The notes below the pieces were generated by a model. The model did no database searches. It was not told the DNA's origin and was given only the letters and a program-made list of their open reading frames with translations. A DNA stretch of 26,006 bases from positions 1 to 26,006 of IMG/VR virus record IMGVR_UViG_3300010297_000070, one strand, 5' to 3'. This DNA is from a virus. This document shows, one piece after another, positions 6,820 to 13,971 of the stretch (position 1 is its first letter; every line of letters starts with the position of its first letter). The translations under genes and the position numbers were made by a program.

Positions 6820-7092
6820 ATGCCTTTTTATTCATATAGATGTGAAGATTGTAATCATGAGTTTGACGAGATGAGGACTTTCAGTAAGATGGACGCTCCT
6901 ATCGATTGCCCTGAGTGTAATAGTCATACACCTACAAGATATTTTAATGTAGGGGAAAATTTAAACGTTGCTTATGTTGGTTATAATTGGCAAGGTAAAA
7001 ATTGGAATCTAGCTAAACATCGTATGGATCAAAGTAAAAAAATGGAAAGACTTCAACGAGATGAATGGGGACCAAAGCCGGGGGAGAAATAG
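6820..7092 (+). CDS. FmdB-like zinc-ribbon protein (copy 1)
   Basis: A 90-residue protein starting 'MPFYSYRCEDCNHEF', the typical opening of FmdB-family zinc ribbons. The full zinc site is C8-x2-C11 and C30-x2-C33. The C-terminal 45 residues are basic and aromatic ('YVGYNWQGKNW', 'AKHRMDQSKKMERLQRDEW'). An AGAGGAG ribosome site lies in the end of the preceding SWIM-like gene, one base away, so the two are probably co-translated. The name FmdB comes from a putative regulator of formamidase genes; in phages, proteins with this fold have no settled role. A second member is at 16598. Ends in TAG. Confidence 0.8.
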   Translation: MPFYSYRCEDCNHEFDEMRTFSKMDAPIDCPECNSHTPTRYFNVGENLNVAYVGYNWQGKNWNLAKHRMDQSKKMERLQRDEWGPKPGEK

Positions 7093-7101
7093 GAGTAAAC
7101 T

Positions 7102-8043
7102 ATGCCAGTAAGAGTTCTTATAGACAGTAGATCAAATAAAAGCACCAATGTTTATTGGAGTCCTCTAGTAGAAGCTAAAGCATATAACTTATATGTTTCT
7201 ACTCTTAAGGATGGTCCTTATAACTTGGTAGTTTCAAATATACAAAATCATCCAGATCCTATTACTCCTAATCCAAGAGTAGTTAGGAATTCTTTCACCA
7301 AACCGGGAAGAATTACTTTCACTCTAAGTAACGAGCAAGCAGGTATTACATCAGGTCAAGAGTACTTCATTAAAGTCACTGTTATTGACCAAGATGGTAT
7401 CGAAGACTTATTAGTGGTAGCTAGGACTCGTCATGTTAAACTTCCGGGAAGAGCTGGTCTTATCCCTAGAAATATTGATTCGGAAAGAGAGAAGGGTGTT
7501 TTAGGATGGTTTGAGGATGAGAATGACTTTCGTAGAGTCCATGCATCATATCAAGAAGATTCTCCTGATGACAGGTATTCATTAGATGTTAAGCTTATTG
7601 AATCTCAAGTGGGTGTAGCTAATCCTATTGATGAAAACACAGGTGATCCTATTCCCCTTGAAGTTAATGGTCAAATTAACACAGTTCCTAGAGATTTCGG
7701 TAGAATTTTAACTAATGCTATTGATTTAAGTGCTGGAGAATTAAGTGTGGAGGTCCCGACTCCTGAAGCAGGTTTGGATTTTGAAATCCATAATGCTGCT
7801 GTTAAATTGAATTCAGGATCTCCTTTAACGGGTTCAGTTATTTTCGCTTATAAGTCAGGAACAACAGAGTTTATTATTAATAAAGCAGATTTCACTAATT
7901 TAAGTAGCCCTGCTGATTTCTTTTTAACTCTAGATTCAAGGTTGTTGTTAAAAGATACAGATATGTTTAAAATTTATACTATAGGTGTTGCAGGAGCTGG
8001 AGTGACTGCAGATGTACTTTACACCGCTTCTAAATTGGCTTAA
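7102..8043 (+). CDS. Virion protein with fibronectin type III-like domain
   Basis: A 313-residue protein. About residues 10-110 resemble a fibronectin type III fold ('NVYWSPLVEAKAYNLYVST', 'GQEYFIKVTVIDQDG'), with the Trp, Tyr-x-Leu-Tyr and Tyr-F-I-K-V landmarks expected. The remainder is beta-rich with 'ELSVEVPTPEAGLDFEIHN'. FN3-like domains are common on phage surfaces, where they help attachment to cell-surface sugars or build neck and tail parts. The start has TAGGAG at good spacing, and the next gene follows after 12 bases. No signal peptide, membrane segment or Cys is seen. The exact place in the virion is unknown. Confidence 0.65.
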   Translation: MPVRVLIDSRSNKSTNVYWSPLVEAKAYNLYVSTLKDGPYNLVVSNIQNHPDPITPNPRVVRNSFTKPGRITFTLSNEQAGITSGQEYFIKVTVIDQDGIEDLLVVARTRHVKLPGRAGLIPRNIDSEREKGVLGWFEDENDFRRVHASYQEDSPDDRYSLDVKLIESQVGVANPIDENTGDPIPLEVNGQINTVPRDFGRILTNAIDLSAGELSVEVPTPEAGLDFEIHNAAVKLNSGSPLTGSVIFAYKSGTTEFIINKADFTNLSSPADFFLTLDSRLLLKDTDMFKIYTIGVAGAGVTADVLYTASKLA

Positions 8044-8055
8044 TAGGGGGACCAA

Positions 8056-8601
8056 ATGGCTTTGTTTGTAAATGGTAAAACAGTAGCTGAGGAACAAGTA
8101 GATGATATCTTCAGCACTAGTTCAAAAACTGATGTTTTTGGAAAGACTTTCCCCTTCTTAAATGGTTTAGGTTACATCGACAACGATCCCGGATTTCAGG
8201 AAACTGCAGGAACTCAAGTTTTATCTACTTCAGATTCTGTAGTCACCTCTTTTCAAATCGATCACCAATCTCCGGGACCTGTTAGGCTAGAGTCAGTAGA
8301 GATTGATCTGACTTGGAGAGCTTTAGTTAATGGAGCTAACCCAACGGATTATGCTGAGATGTGGTGGGAGTTTTCTGATAGTGATAACCCAACTTCTTGG
8401 ACGAGATTCACTGATGTTGTCCAAGTTTTTAAGAATAACCCTGCCGGGGAAGAGATAAATAGACACGGACGTTACTTAGGTAACTTAGCAACTCTACCTA
8501 TTACTTTTAGATTGATGGGTAGAGTTAATGCTGTAGGGACATCCCTAGATACATTTTTATCAAGTTCTTGTTCAATTGAACATAATGTTGAAGTAGATTA
8601 A
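8056..8601 (+). CDS. Beta-rich virion protein, unrecognised
   Basis: A 181-residue protein with an AGGGGG ribosome site. It reads as an all-beta fold with alternating hydrophobic strands ('VRLESVEIDLTWRALVNG', 'AEMWWEFSD', 'PITFRLMGRVNAVG') and many Asp/Ser/Thr. Such small beta proteins next to an FN3 protein and a fibre-like protein are usually minor surface or neck components. I do not recognise the family. One Cys near the end ('SSSCSIEHNVEVD'). Confidence 0.58.
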   Translation: MALFVNGKTVAEEQVDDIFSTSSKTDVFGKTFPFLNGLGYIDNDPGFQETAGTQVLSTSDSVVTSFQIDHQSPGPVRLESVEIDLTWRALVNGANPTDYAEMWWEFSDSDNPTSWTRFTDVVQVFKNNPAGEEINRHGRYLGNLATLPITFRLMGRVNAVGTSLDTFLSSSCSIEHNVEVD

Positions 8602-8664
8602 TTTTATTTTAATTTTGAGGAATAAATAGAAGGATTTAAATTCTAGATTTAAGGAGATATCAAA

Positions 8665-9951
8665 ATGAGTCTTGAATATAGAGAGATAGTAAGACAGCAT
8701 ACTCAAACAAGAGCTGCTATCACAACTCAAACAGGAGATATTGGAACTTTAATTTCCAATTCACAAACAGCAATTATTACTGATAATGCTAGTCAAACAA
8801 CTACATTACAAACTCAATTGAATGCAATTCAAGCCTCAGTTGACGCTCTTCAACAAGACGTTTCCAGTGCTATTTCGGTACCTTCTGTAATTGAGAGACC
8901 CGACGAGAATACCACAAGAACCGTTCAAATTACTTTCTATAATTATGATGATGGTATCATGGCTAATGTCCCTTTTGGAGTTCCTCAATTGGCTTTGAGA
9001 GACGGATCTGGAGCTTTTGTCACTAACGGTACAGGCGGGACTGGTGGAGCTGTTCCTATTAATAATATTAATATGGTTGCAGGCGGGACTGGTGTTTATA
9101 CTTTTGATCTAGTAATGAATAATCCAAATCCCGGTGGTCCTAATTTAGATATTGGAAACTTTGCTATCGAGATTACTGTTCAAGAAACTGTCCTTCCTGA
9201 GTACTCAATTCATCCTAGATCCTTCGAGGTTGTTGAAATTTCTGGAGTAGAGTCTGGATTTTCTTCCTTAGAAGCAGGCCAAACAGCTATTACTGCTGAT
9301 ATTGCTTCTCTTTCAACAGAGTTGAATACTTTGATTGGTGATCCTACTTCTGCTGCTAATTTTCCAGCAGCGGATATCACAACGATGTTAGATAATTTAA
9401 CTCAAGATGTTTCAGATCTTATTACTTCTGTAGGTACTAATAAAGGTATTAATAGAAGTTTGCAAACTGTTGAGTTGATGCCTTTTGGAGGAGCTTCTCC
9501 AGCTATTTTAGACGCTGATCCAACTACTATTGCAGGATTAACGGCTTTTTTCCCCGGAAACGGTAATGAGAGAGTTTACTCTAATTACAACATTTTAGTT
9601 CCTAATTCTCCACAGGTAAGTCATACTTTAGTAGATGATACTGTAGAGTATGATTTGGTTTGGACTAGTGAGATGAATACAGGAACAGGTACTTCTAGAT
9701 GGCATATTAATTCCGCAAGTATCACTGTAGGTGACCCTGTAGCAGGAAGAGCGATCTCAGCTCAGTATGCTGCAACAGACACGGAAACTCAACATGCTGT
9801 TCACGGTGAGATTAAAGACGCTTCTATCCAAGATTTGTCTACAGGGTGGTATTTGATCCTAGCGGGAACACCAGCAGGAGTAAACACACTTACCTTGAAG
9901 ATTCTAGGTGAAACCAGAATTAAGTTCACTTACAGTACAGCAACTGTTTAA
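8665..9951 (+). CDS. Coiled-coil fibre-like virion protein
   Basis: A 428-residue protein alternating helical and beta parts. Residues 1-70 have a heptad-like pattern rich in Gln, Thr and Ala ('TTTLQTQLNAIQASVDALQQDV'), expected for a trimeric coiled coil. About 73-190 is a beta-sandwich module ('VQITFYNYDDGI', 'GVYTFDLVMN', 'SFEVVE') resembling the small genes at 11907-13393. About 198-260 is a second helical segment, and 265-428 is a beta-rich tip ending 'TLTLKILGETRIKFTYS'. This fits a head, neck or tail fibre (whisker-like) protein. It has no Cys. AAGGAG is well placed before the ATG and a strong terminator follows, making it the last gene of its unit. Fibre role inferred. Confidence 0.62.
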   Translation: MSLEYREIVRQHTQTRAAITTQTGDIGTLISNSQTAIITDNASQTTTLQTQLNAIQASVDALQQDVSSAISVPSVIERPDENTTRTVQITFYNYDDGIMANVPFGVPQLALRDGSGAFVTNGTGGTGGAVPINNINMVAGGTGVYTFDLVMNNPNPGGPNLDIGNFAIEITVQETVLPEYSIHPRSFEVVEISGVESGFSSLEAGQTAITADIASLSTELNTLIGDPTSAANFPAADITTMLDNLTQDVSDLITSVGTNKGINRSLQTVELMPFGGASPAILDADPTTIAGLTAFFPGNGNERVYSNYNILVPNSPQVSHTLVDDTVEYDLVWTSEMNTGTGTSRWHINSASITVGDPVAGRAISAQYAATDTETQHAVHGEIKDASIQDLSTGWYLILAGTPAGVNTLTLKILGETRIKFTYSTATV

Positions 9952-9965
9952 TAAAAATTAATATA

Positions 9966-9996
9966 AATCCCCTTGATTATTCAGGGGGATTTTTTT
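9966..9996 (+). terminator. Intrinsic terminator after the fibre-like gene
   Basis: An 11-bp stem AATCCCCTTGA / TCAGGGGGATT (9966-9976, 9981-9991) with one G-T wobble and a TTAT loop, then a run of seven T (9990-9996). It lies 15 bases after the stop codon and 12 bases before the next start codon. Confidence 0.92.
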
Positions 9997-10008
9997 ATTA
10001 TTAGATAT

Positions 10009-11457
10009 ATGTTAAAAAAACCTAAAGTAGGGGTATATCTGTTCGATAATGGAGCAGATGTTAAAATATCCGAATTTAAAAAATTAGTTAAGTTTTTGGA
10101 GAGAGATTACTATATTCAAGTGATCTCAGAATTAAAGTTACCCTCAAGCATTAATCACACTTTTTTAGAAAATGCTTTAAATTCTACTTATTACTTTCCT
10201 TTTGATGTTCGAATCTTTTTCTCTCAAGTCACAGAAGATAAAGTTAAAGATCTAACTTCTAAAAATCTTTTTTTAGATAAATTAAACCAAGATACAACAG
10301 ACTACGTCAAAGATACTTTAGACGAATATTTCTTTGAAATCAGTAAGGATTTAAACTCTTACGGGTTAGAAAAGACCTTAAGTATTTGCAACTTTGCAGA
10401 AAGCTTCAATCTTTCTTTGTTAGGAAAAGCAAAGGCTCTTAATGATTTGAAGCAACATTCTAGAATACTTTTATTAGATGGTCAAAGTAAGAGGTACTCT
10501 TGTCCAAAAGAATACTTAAAAGTAACGGATATAATCGTATTACATGATTATATTGATGTATCTGCTTTTGATACAGGAAAGCCCGTAGTTTTATATCTAT
10601 CTTCCACTAAACCTTTAGAAGATTTAGAGCTTACCTTGAGAAGAGATCTACTTCAATCTAAAATGGTTCAGTTTGTGGTAACTTCTAACCCTAAAGTAAG
10701 AAGTTTGATGAACCTTCATTCTATAGATGTTATTTATATGGATAACCCTGACCCAGAGCTCCTTTTAAAAAGCCTTGCTAAAATTTACAAAGACTTTAAT
10801 CCAAAAGAAGAGTTAGTTATTTATACTGAACATGAACTAGATGATAAGAGTGGTAATCGAATTACCATACCTTCAGATATTTGCAAATCATTTAATTATA
10901 AAGATTTAGCATTAAGTTCTTTCATTGAATTTAATCAAGAGATTAAAGAGTACGAAAGTTACTTAGAGCAAGAATATATCTGGAGGTGTTGGAAGATTTA
11001 CCAATCCTGTAGGTTATTGTCTAACCATAAGATCCTTTATATAGGAGAGAATTTAAATTTAGTGTCTTATTTAAATGATAATAACTTTGATGTAGTATTT
11101 TTTTACACAGGAAATGGTAAAAACCCTTGCGATAAGAGAAAAAATAAATACAAAGATATTTCTTTGTGCAAAGATTTATTTTCAATTCAAGACTATAACA
11201 CTGAAGACAGGTTAGTTATTTGTGATTCTGTATTGGAAGATTATAGTTATATTGACTCTTTAGGTCTATTGAACTTTATTAAGACATCAGGATTCAAGAG
11301 AATAGGGATCACTTTTAAAAGAGTTAATAACCTCTTTGTTAATGTTAATACTATATCTCCTTACTTAAGTAATTTAGGTTTTCGCTTGAACGGGAATGGT
11401 TTTACAGAAACAAAAGAGGATTCTCAGAACTCTTTTATTTATTTGATTTGCGATTAA
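10009..11457 (+). CDS. Two-domain Rossmann-like protein (GT-like plus methyltransferase-like)
   Basis: A 482-residue protein unlike its structural neighbours. Residues 1-260 have alternating strands and helices like a GT-B glycosyltransferase ('KVGVYLFDNG', 'VTDIIVLHDYIDVSAF', 'KPVVLYLSST', 'MVQFVVTSNPKVRSLM', 'IDVIYMDNPDPELLL'). Residues 338-482 read like a class I methyltransferase ('HKILYIGENLNLVSYLNDNNFDVVFF', 'DRLVICDSVLEDYSYIDSLGLLNFI'), but the SAM loop is GENLN rather than GxGxG, so it may be inactive. A TTG start at 9973 lies inside the terminator hairpin and is unlikely; the ATG at 10009 fits the first strand, but no SD is visible. Cys residues are scattered. AGA/AGG Arg codons dominate (13 of 16), as in most genes here, so there is no sign of recent transfer. 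It may modify a virion or host-surface component. Fold moderately sure; activity unknown. Confidence 0.6.
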   Translation: MLKKPKVGVYLFDNGADVKISEFKKLVKFLERDYYIQVISELKLPSSINHTFLENALNSTYYFPFDVRIFFSQVTEDKVKDLTSKNLFLDKLNQDTTDYVKDTLDEYFFEISKDLNSYGLEKTLSICNFAESFNLSLLGKAKALNDLKQHSRILLLDGQSKRYSCPKEYLKVTDIIVLHDYIDVSAFDTGKPVVLYLSSTKPLEDLELTLRRDLLQSKMVQFVVTSNPKVRSLMNLHSIDVIYMDNPDPELLLKSLAKIYKDFNPKEELVIYTEHELDDKSGNRITIPSDICKSFNYKDLALSSFIEFNQEIKEYESYLEQEYIWRCWKIYQSCRLLSNHKILYIGENLNLVSYLNDNNFDVVFFYTGNGKNPCDKRKNKYKDISLCKDLFSIQDYNTEDRLVICDSVLEDYSYIDSLGLLNFIKTSGFKRIGITFKRVNNLFVNVNTISPYLSNLGFRLNGNGFTETKEDSQNSFIYLICD

Positions 11458-11494
11458 TTTTTGATAAGTATCAAAAAATTTAGGAATGGTTAAT

Positions 11495-11905
11495 ATGTCT
11501 AGATTCAAAGGATTATCCTCACAATATCTTCAAGGAACAGGCTTTTATAATACTTTTGGGGCAGGTACTAATAATATTGCTTCGTTTCTTTTTCCGGAGA
11601 ATTCCACTCTTTACGGTATTAGGTTCGTTTTATCTGGAGGGACATTAATTGACCAGCAAATGCAATTGTATAGAATTTCCGCTATTGATGGAGCATCTTC
11701 AGAAAAAATCTATCCTTTCGATACTTATGAAGATTTCCAGTTCACAAACATTTCTGGACAAGATATAGCAGATATTTCTTTTGTACACCCTATTAAAGTT
11801 CCCAGAGGTCACAGGGTAGGTGTTATCATTAATACTTCAGGTGTTGATACTGGAACTCCTCAATACGACATTCAACTGAATTACGTAGAAGATAAACCTT
11901 TTTAA
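11495..11905 (+). CDS. Small beta-rich virion protein, unrecognised
   Basis: A 136-residue protein, probably an all-beta jelly-roll-like fold ('STLYGIRFVLSGGTLIDQQMQLYRI', 'HRVGVIINTSGVDTG', 'YDIQLNYVED'). The ATG at 11495 was preferred to one at 11486 because AGGA (11482-11485) abuts 11486 but is nine bases from 11495. It begins a run of small virion-type genes with short spacers leading to the adaptor candidate. No recognised family; a minor neck or head-surface component is the best guess. Confidence 0.58.
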   Translation: MSRFKGLSSQYLQGTGFYNTFGAGTNNIASFLFPENSTLYGIRFVLSGGTLIDQQMQLYRISAIDGASSEKIYPFDTYEDFQFTNISGQDIADISFVHPIKVPRGHRVGVIINTSGVDTGTPQYDIQLNYVEDKPF

Positions 11906-11906
11906 T

Positions 11907-12245
11907 ATGGCTGATCAAGTTAATTTTAATTCGACATTCAATAAGAGATTGAGGTCTGTAGATGATAATCTAGATCCAGTCTCTGTAACTAGTATATCTT
12001 CTAAAGTAGTCTATTACGATTCTGGTTCTGAGGTAGTTGTTCCTGTAACAATGACTCTAGATGAAGTTTCTACAGGTTTGTATTATGTGGAATTTGTAGT
12101 AGATTCTACTAACTTTGAAACGGGTATTACTTATCATGTTATTATTGAAGGTCAATCTTTTGGATTACCTCAATCAACAGAGTTAGTTTCAAGTTCTTTT
12201 ACAGTACTTCCAGATAAGCCGGGCTTCACTGTAGAATTTGAATAA
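11907..12245 (+). CDS. Small Ig-like beta-sandwich protein (array member 1)
   Basis: A 112-residue protein, one base after the previous stop. No ribosome site is visible, so translation is probably coupled. It has the pattern shared by the next genes: 'DPVSVTSIS' with a following strand, a G-x-YY-V-x-F turn ('STGLYYVEFVVD'), 'YHVIIEG' and a closing strand 'SSFTVLPD'. The fold is probably Ig-like. It is the most divergent member of the array 11907-13393. Role inferred as a neck or connector accessory protein. Confidence 0.55.
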   Translation: MADQVNFNSTFNKRLRSVDDNLDPVSVTSISSKVVYYDSGSEVVVPVTMTLDEVSTGLYYVEFVVDSTNFETGITYHVIIEGQSFGLPQSTELVSSSFTVLPDKPGFTVEFE

Positions 12246-12246
12246 T

Positions 12247-12600
12247 ATGACCTGTAAACTCTATAATTTAGAAGACCCCGCTTTTCAGTTAGATAATGAC
12301 GACCTTTTCATAAAGGTTTATGACTCTTCTAACTCTCTCGTAGATCCTTTAGAGATTACAGCCTCTATAATGATAAGAGATATTATCACAGGAAATTTTA
12401 TTTACAGTGATAAACCCGATTTAAATGATATTACTCCTTTAAGAGATTCCACAGGCTTTTATTACTTAGATTTATTATTCTCTTCAATATTATTCGAAGT
12501 TGCAGAGTACAAAGTTCAATGGTCTATAAAATTACACACTAATTCTAACTTAACGGAAGCTTCAGATTATTTTGTAGTAGCTAACGTCTATGATTGTTAA
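12247..12600 (+). CDS. Small Ig-like beta-sandwich protein (array member 2)
   Basis: A 117-residue protein. The ATG at 12247, one base after the preceding stop, was chosen; an in-frame TTG at 12238 lies within the preceding gene and has no ribosome site. It shares the array pattern: 'DDLFIKVYDSSNSLVDPLEITASI', 'STGFYYLDLLF', 'EYKVQWSIKLHT' and a closing 'DYFVVANV'. These match the third and fourth members in order and spacing. It has two Cys, at residues 3 and 117. No catalytic motif is seen. Confidence 0.58.
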   Translation: MTCKLYNLEDPAFQLDNDDLFIKVYDSSNSLVDPLEITASIMIRDIITGNFIYSDKPDLNDITPLRDSTGFYYLDLLFSSILFEVAEYKVQWSIKLHTNSNLTEASDYFVVANVYDC

Positions 12601-12607
12601 TCATTTT

Positions 12608-12640
12608 TTAAACGCTTATTTACATGAGCAAAGCGTTTAA
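12608..12640 (+). promoter_or_regulatory. Hairpin with the start codon of the next gene in its loop
   Basis: TTAAACGCTT (12608-12617) and AAGCGTTTAA (12631-12640) are perfect 10-bp inverted arms. The 13-base loop contains the ATG (12624-12626) of the 12624 gene. The gene has no visible SD. The right arm is coding (codons 3-6), so both coding and leader sequence fit the pairing. It could present or limit the start codon. Confidence 0.55.
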
Positions 12641-13028
12641 AAGAGGTCAATTACTGGAAGAAAAAGATCTTGTTATTAAGATTAGGGATTCTAAAGCGAT
12701 ACTATTCGACCCTTATCAGATAAATTATTCTATTTATGATGATACAGGAACTACTCCCTTATTGTTAAATAACCATTCTTCTAGAGTACCCGTTAAAAAA
12801 GATGTGGGTATTTTCTACGCAGTCTACCCTATTCCTCATAATGCTAATTTCGGTCAATGGAGAATTGTTTGGCATATTCAAGAATTGGAATCCTCTTCAA
12901 TTCTTGATTTTGAGCAGTGCTTTAATATCGTCACCGCAGATTCATTTGTTCCTATTAATAAAAATGAGTTTGTTTCAAGAATCGAAGATATTTTAGACAT
13001 TACCATAACTGACCCATCAGGCTGTTAA
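12624..13028 (+). CDS. Adaptor-like beta-sandwich protein, apparently truncated paralog (array member 3)
   Basis: A 134-residue protein clearly related to the N-terminal part of the 13088 protein: 'MSKAFKRGQLLEEKDLVIKIRD' against 'MSRAFYKGSELTDTDLVITFRD', 'ILFDPYQINYSIYD' against 'ALFDPYSVTYGILD', and 'WHIQELESSS' against 'WNIQELSTSS'. After the beta domain it runs 'NEFVSRIEDILDITITDP' and stops, where the 13088 protein enters its helical connector domain. It thus looks like a duplicate lacking that domain. No SD is visible; the start codon is in a hairpin loop. Likely a neck component, or a scaffold for the ring formed by its longer paralog. Confidence 0.68.
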   Translation: MSKAFKRGQLLEEKDLVIKIRDSKAILFDPYQINYSIYDDTGTTPLLLNNHSSRVPVKKDVGIFYAVYPIPHNANFGQWRIVWHIQELESSSILDFEQCFNIVTADSFVPINKNEFVSRIEDILDITITDPSGC

Positions 13029-13087
13029 AAACGGCACCCAACTTCATACTTTGTTTTTATTAAATTATTTAAAGACTGGAGGGAAGT

Positions 13088-13969
13088 ATGTCTAGAGCAT
13101 TTTATAAGGGTAGTGAGCTTACTGATACTGATTTAGTTATCACTTTCAGAGATGAAAATGGAGCTTTGTTTGACCCATATTCCGTAACCTATGGAATATT
13201 AGATCCAGATGGAGTTCTTATTGATAATATTAACACTAGACCTGCAGAAAAGAAATCTCTAGGTAAATGGTACGCTCCTTATATTATTGAAGATGATGCA
13301 AAAGAAGGTGATTATAAAATCCAGTGGAATATACAAGAATTATCTACGTCCTCTGTTCGCCAGTATGTTAACCAGTTTAACGTTTTGGGCGATTGTACTA
13401 TTTCTAAGTTAAACTATCCTGATTCAGTATCTTCCTTAATTCATAAGTTAAGAATTCGATTAGGGGATAACGATCCTGATAGAAATTACAGATTCGCTCC
13501 TCCTAAGTCTCCCAATGAAGTTAATAACTTCACTACTAATCATGGTTATATTTGGCAAGATTACGAACTCCTCTCTTTTTTAGAGGACGCTACAGATACT
13601 ATTAATTGGTATCTAAGAGGAACTAATTACACTATTGGAAGTATTCCAGCTCCATTGAGACCTATTGCATTAATGGGGGCTATGGTTCATGCGATTGATC
13701 AGCTCTCTTTAATTTGGATTCAAGATGAGTTTGGTTATTCTCTAAATGGTATCTCTTTAGACCTCTCTAAATCTGAAAAGTATAGATCAATGGTAGATGG
13801 TTTAGCAGAGAGATTTGAAACTAAGATGGACAACCTTCAAGCTAACAGATCGCACAAAATTAAAGGTCTTAGACAAGCTAGGTTTTCCGTAGGTTATGGT
13901 TATGGACAAGGTCAATATTCTTTTAGAGGAGCAGGTGCAGGTTCTTGGAGAAGAAGTAATAGAGTTTAA
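13088..13969 (+). CDS. Head-tail adaptor/connector candidate with N-terminal Ig-like domain
   Basis: A 293-residue protein. Residues 1-102 are the beta-sandwich shared with the three preceding genes. Residues 105-250 are helical and look like a portal-binding adaptor: 'SLIHKLRIRLGDNDPDRNYRFAP', then 'WQDYELLSFLEDATDTIN', then 'LRPIALMGAMVHAIDQLSLIW'. Such adaptors (gp6/gp15-type) form a ring beneath the portal that links it to the tail. The end is Gly/Tyr/Arg-rich ('GYGYGQGQYSFRGAG'). A strong GGAGGG ribosome site precedes the ATG, unlike the preceding small genes, which suggests higher expression. Order (after head genes, before sheath) fits. Adaptor role moderately sure. Confidence 0.62.
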   Translation: MSRAFYKGSELTDTDLVITFRDENGALFDPYSVTYGILDPDGVLIDNINTRPAEKKSLGKWYAPYIIEDDAKEGDYKIQWNIQELSTSSVRQYVNQFNVLGDCTISKLNYPDSVSSLIHKLRIRLGDNDPDRNYRFAPPKSPNEVNNFTTNHGYIWQDYELLSFLEDATDTINWYLRGTNYTIGSIPAPLRPIALMGAMVHAIDQLSLIWIQDEFGYSLNGISLDLSKSEKYRSMVDGLAERFETKMDNLQANRSHKIKGLRQARFSVGYGYGQGQYSFRGAGAGSWRRSNRV

Positions 13970-13971
13970 TT

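Noticed and set aside
9973-10008. TTG start extending the enzyme-like gene by 12 residues.
   Set aside because: It lies inside the terminator hairpin; the extra residues are encoded by the stem and T run.
11458-11477. AT-only hairpin TTTTTGATA/TATCAAAAA after the enzyme-like gene, considered as a terminator.
   Set aside because: Nearly all A:T pairs, only one G:C, and no T run after it.
12802-12996. A 64-codon + strand frame inside the 12624 gene.
   Set aside because: Overlaps a real paralogous gene in another frame, lacks a ribosome site, and has no recognisable composition.
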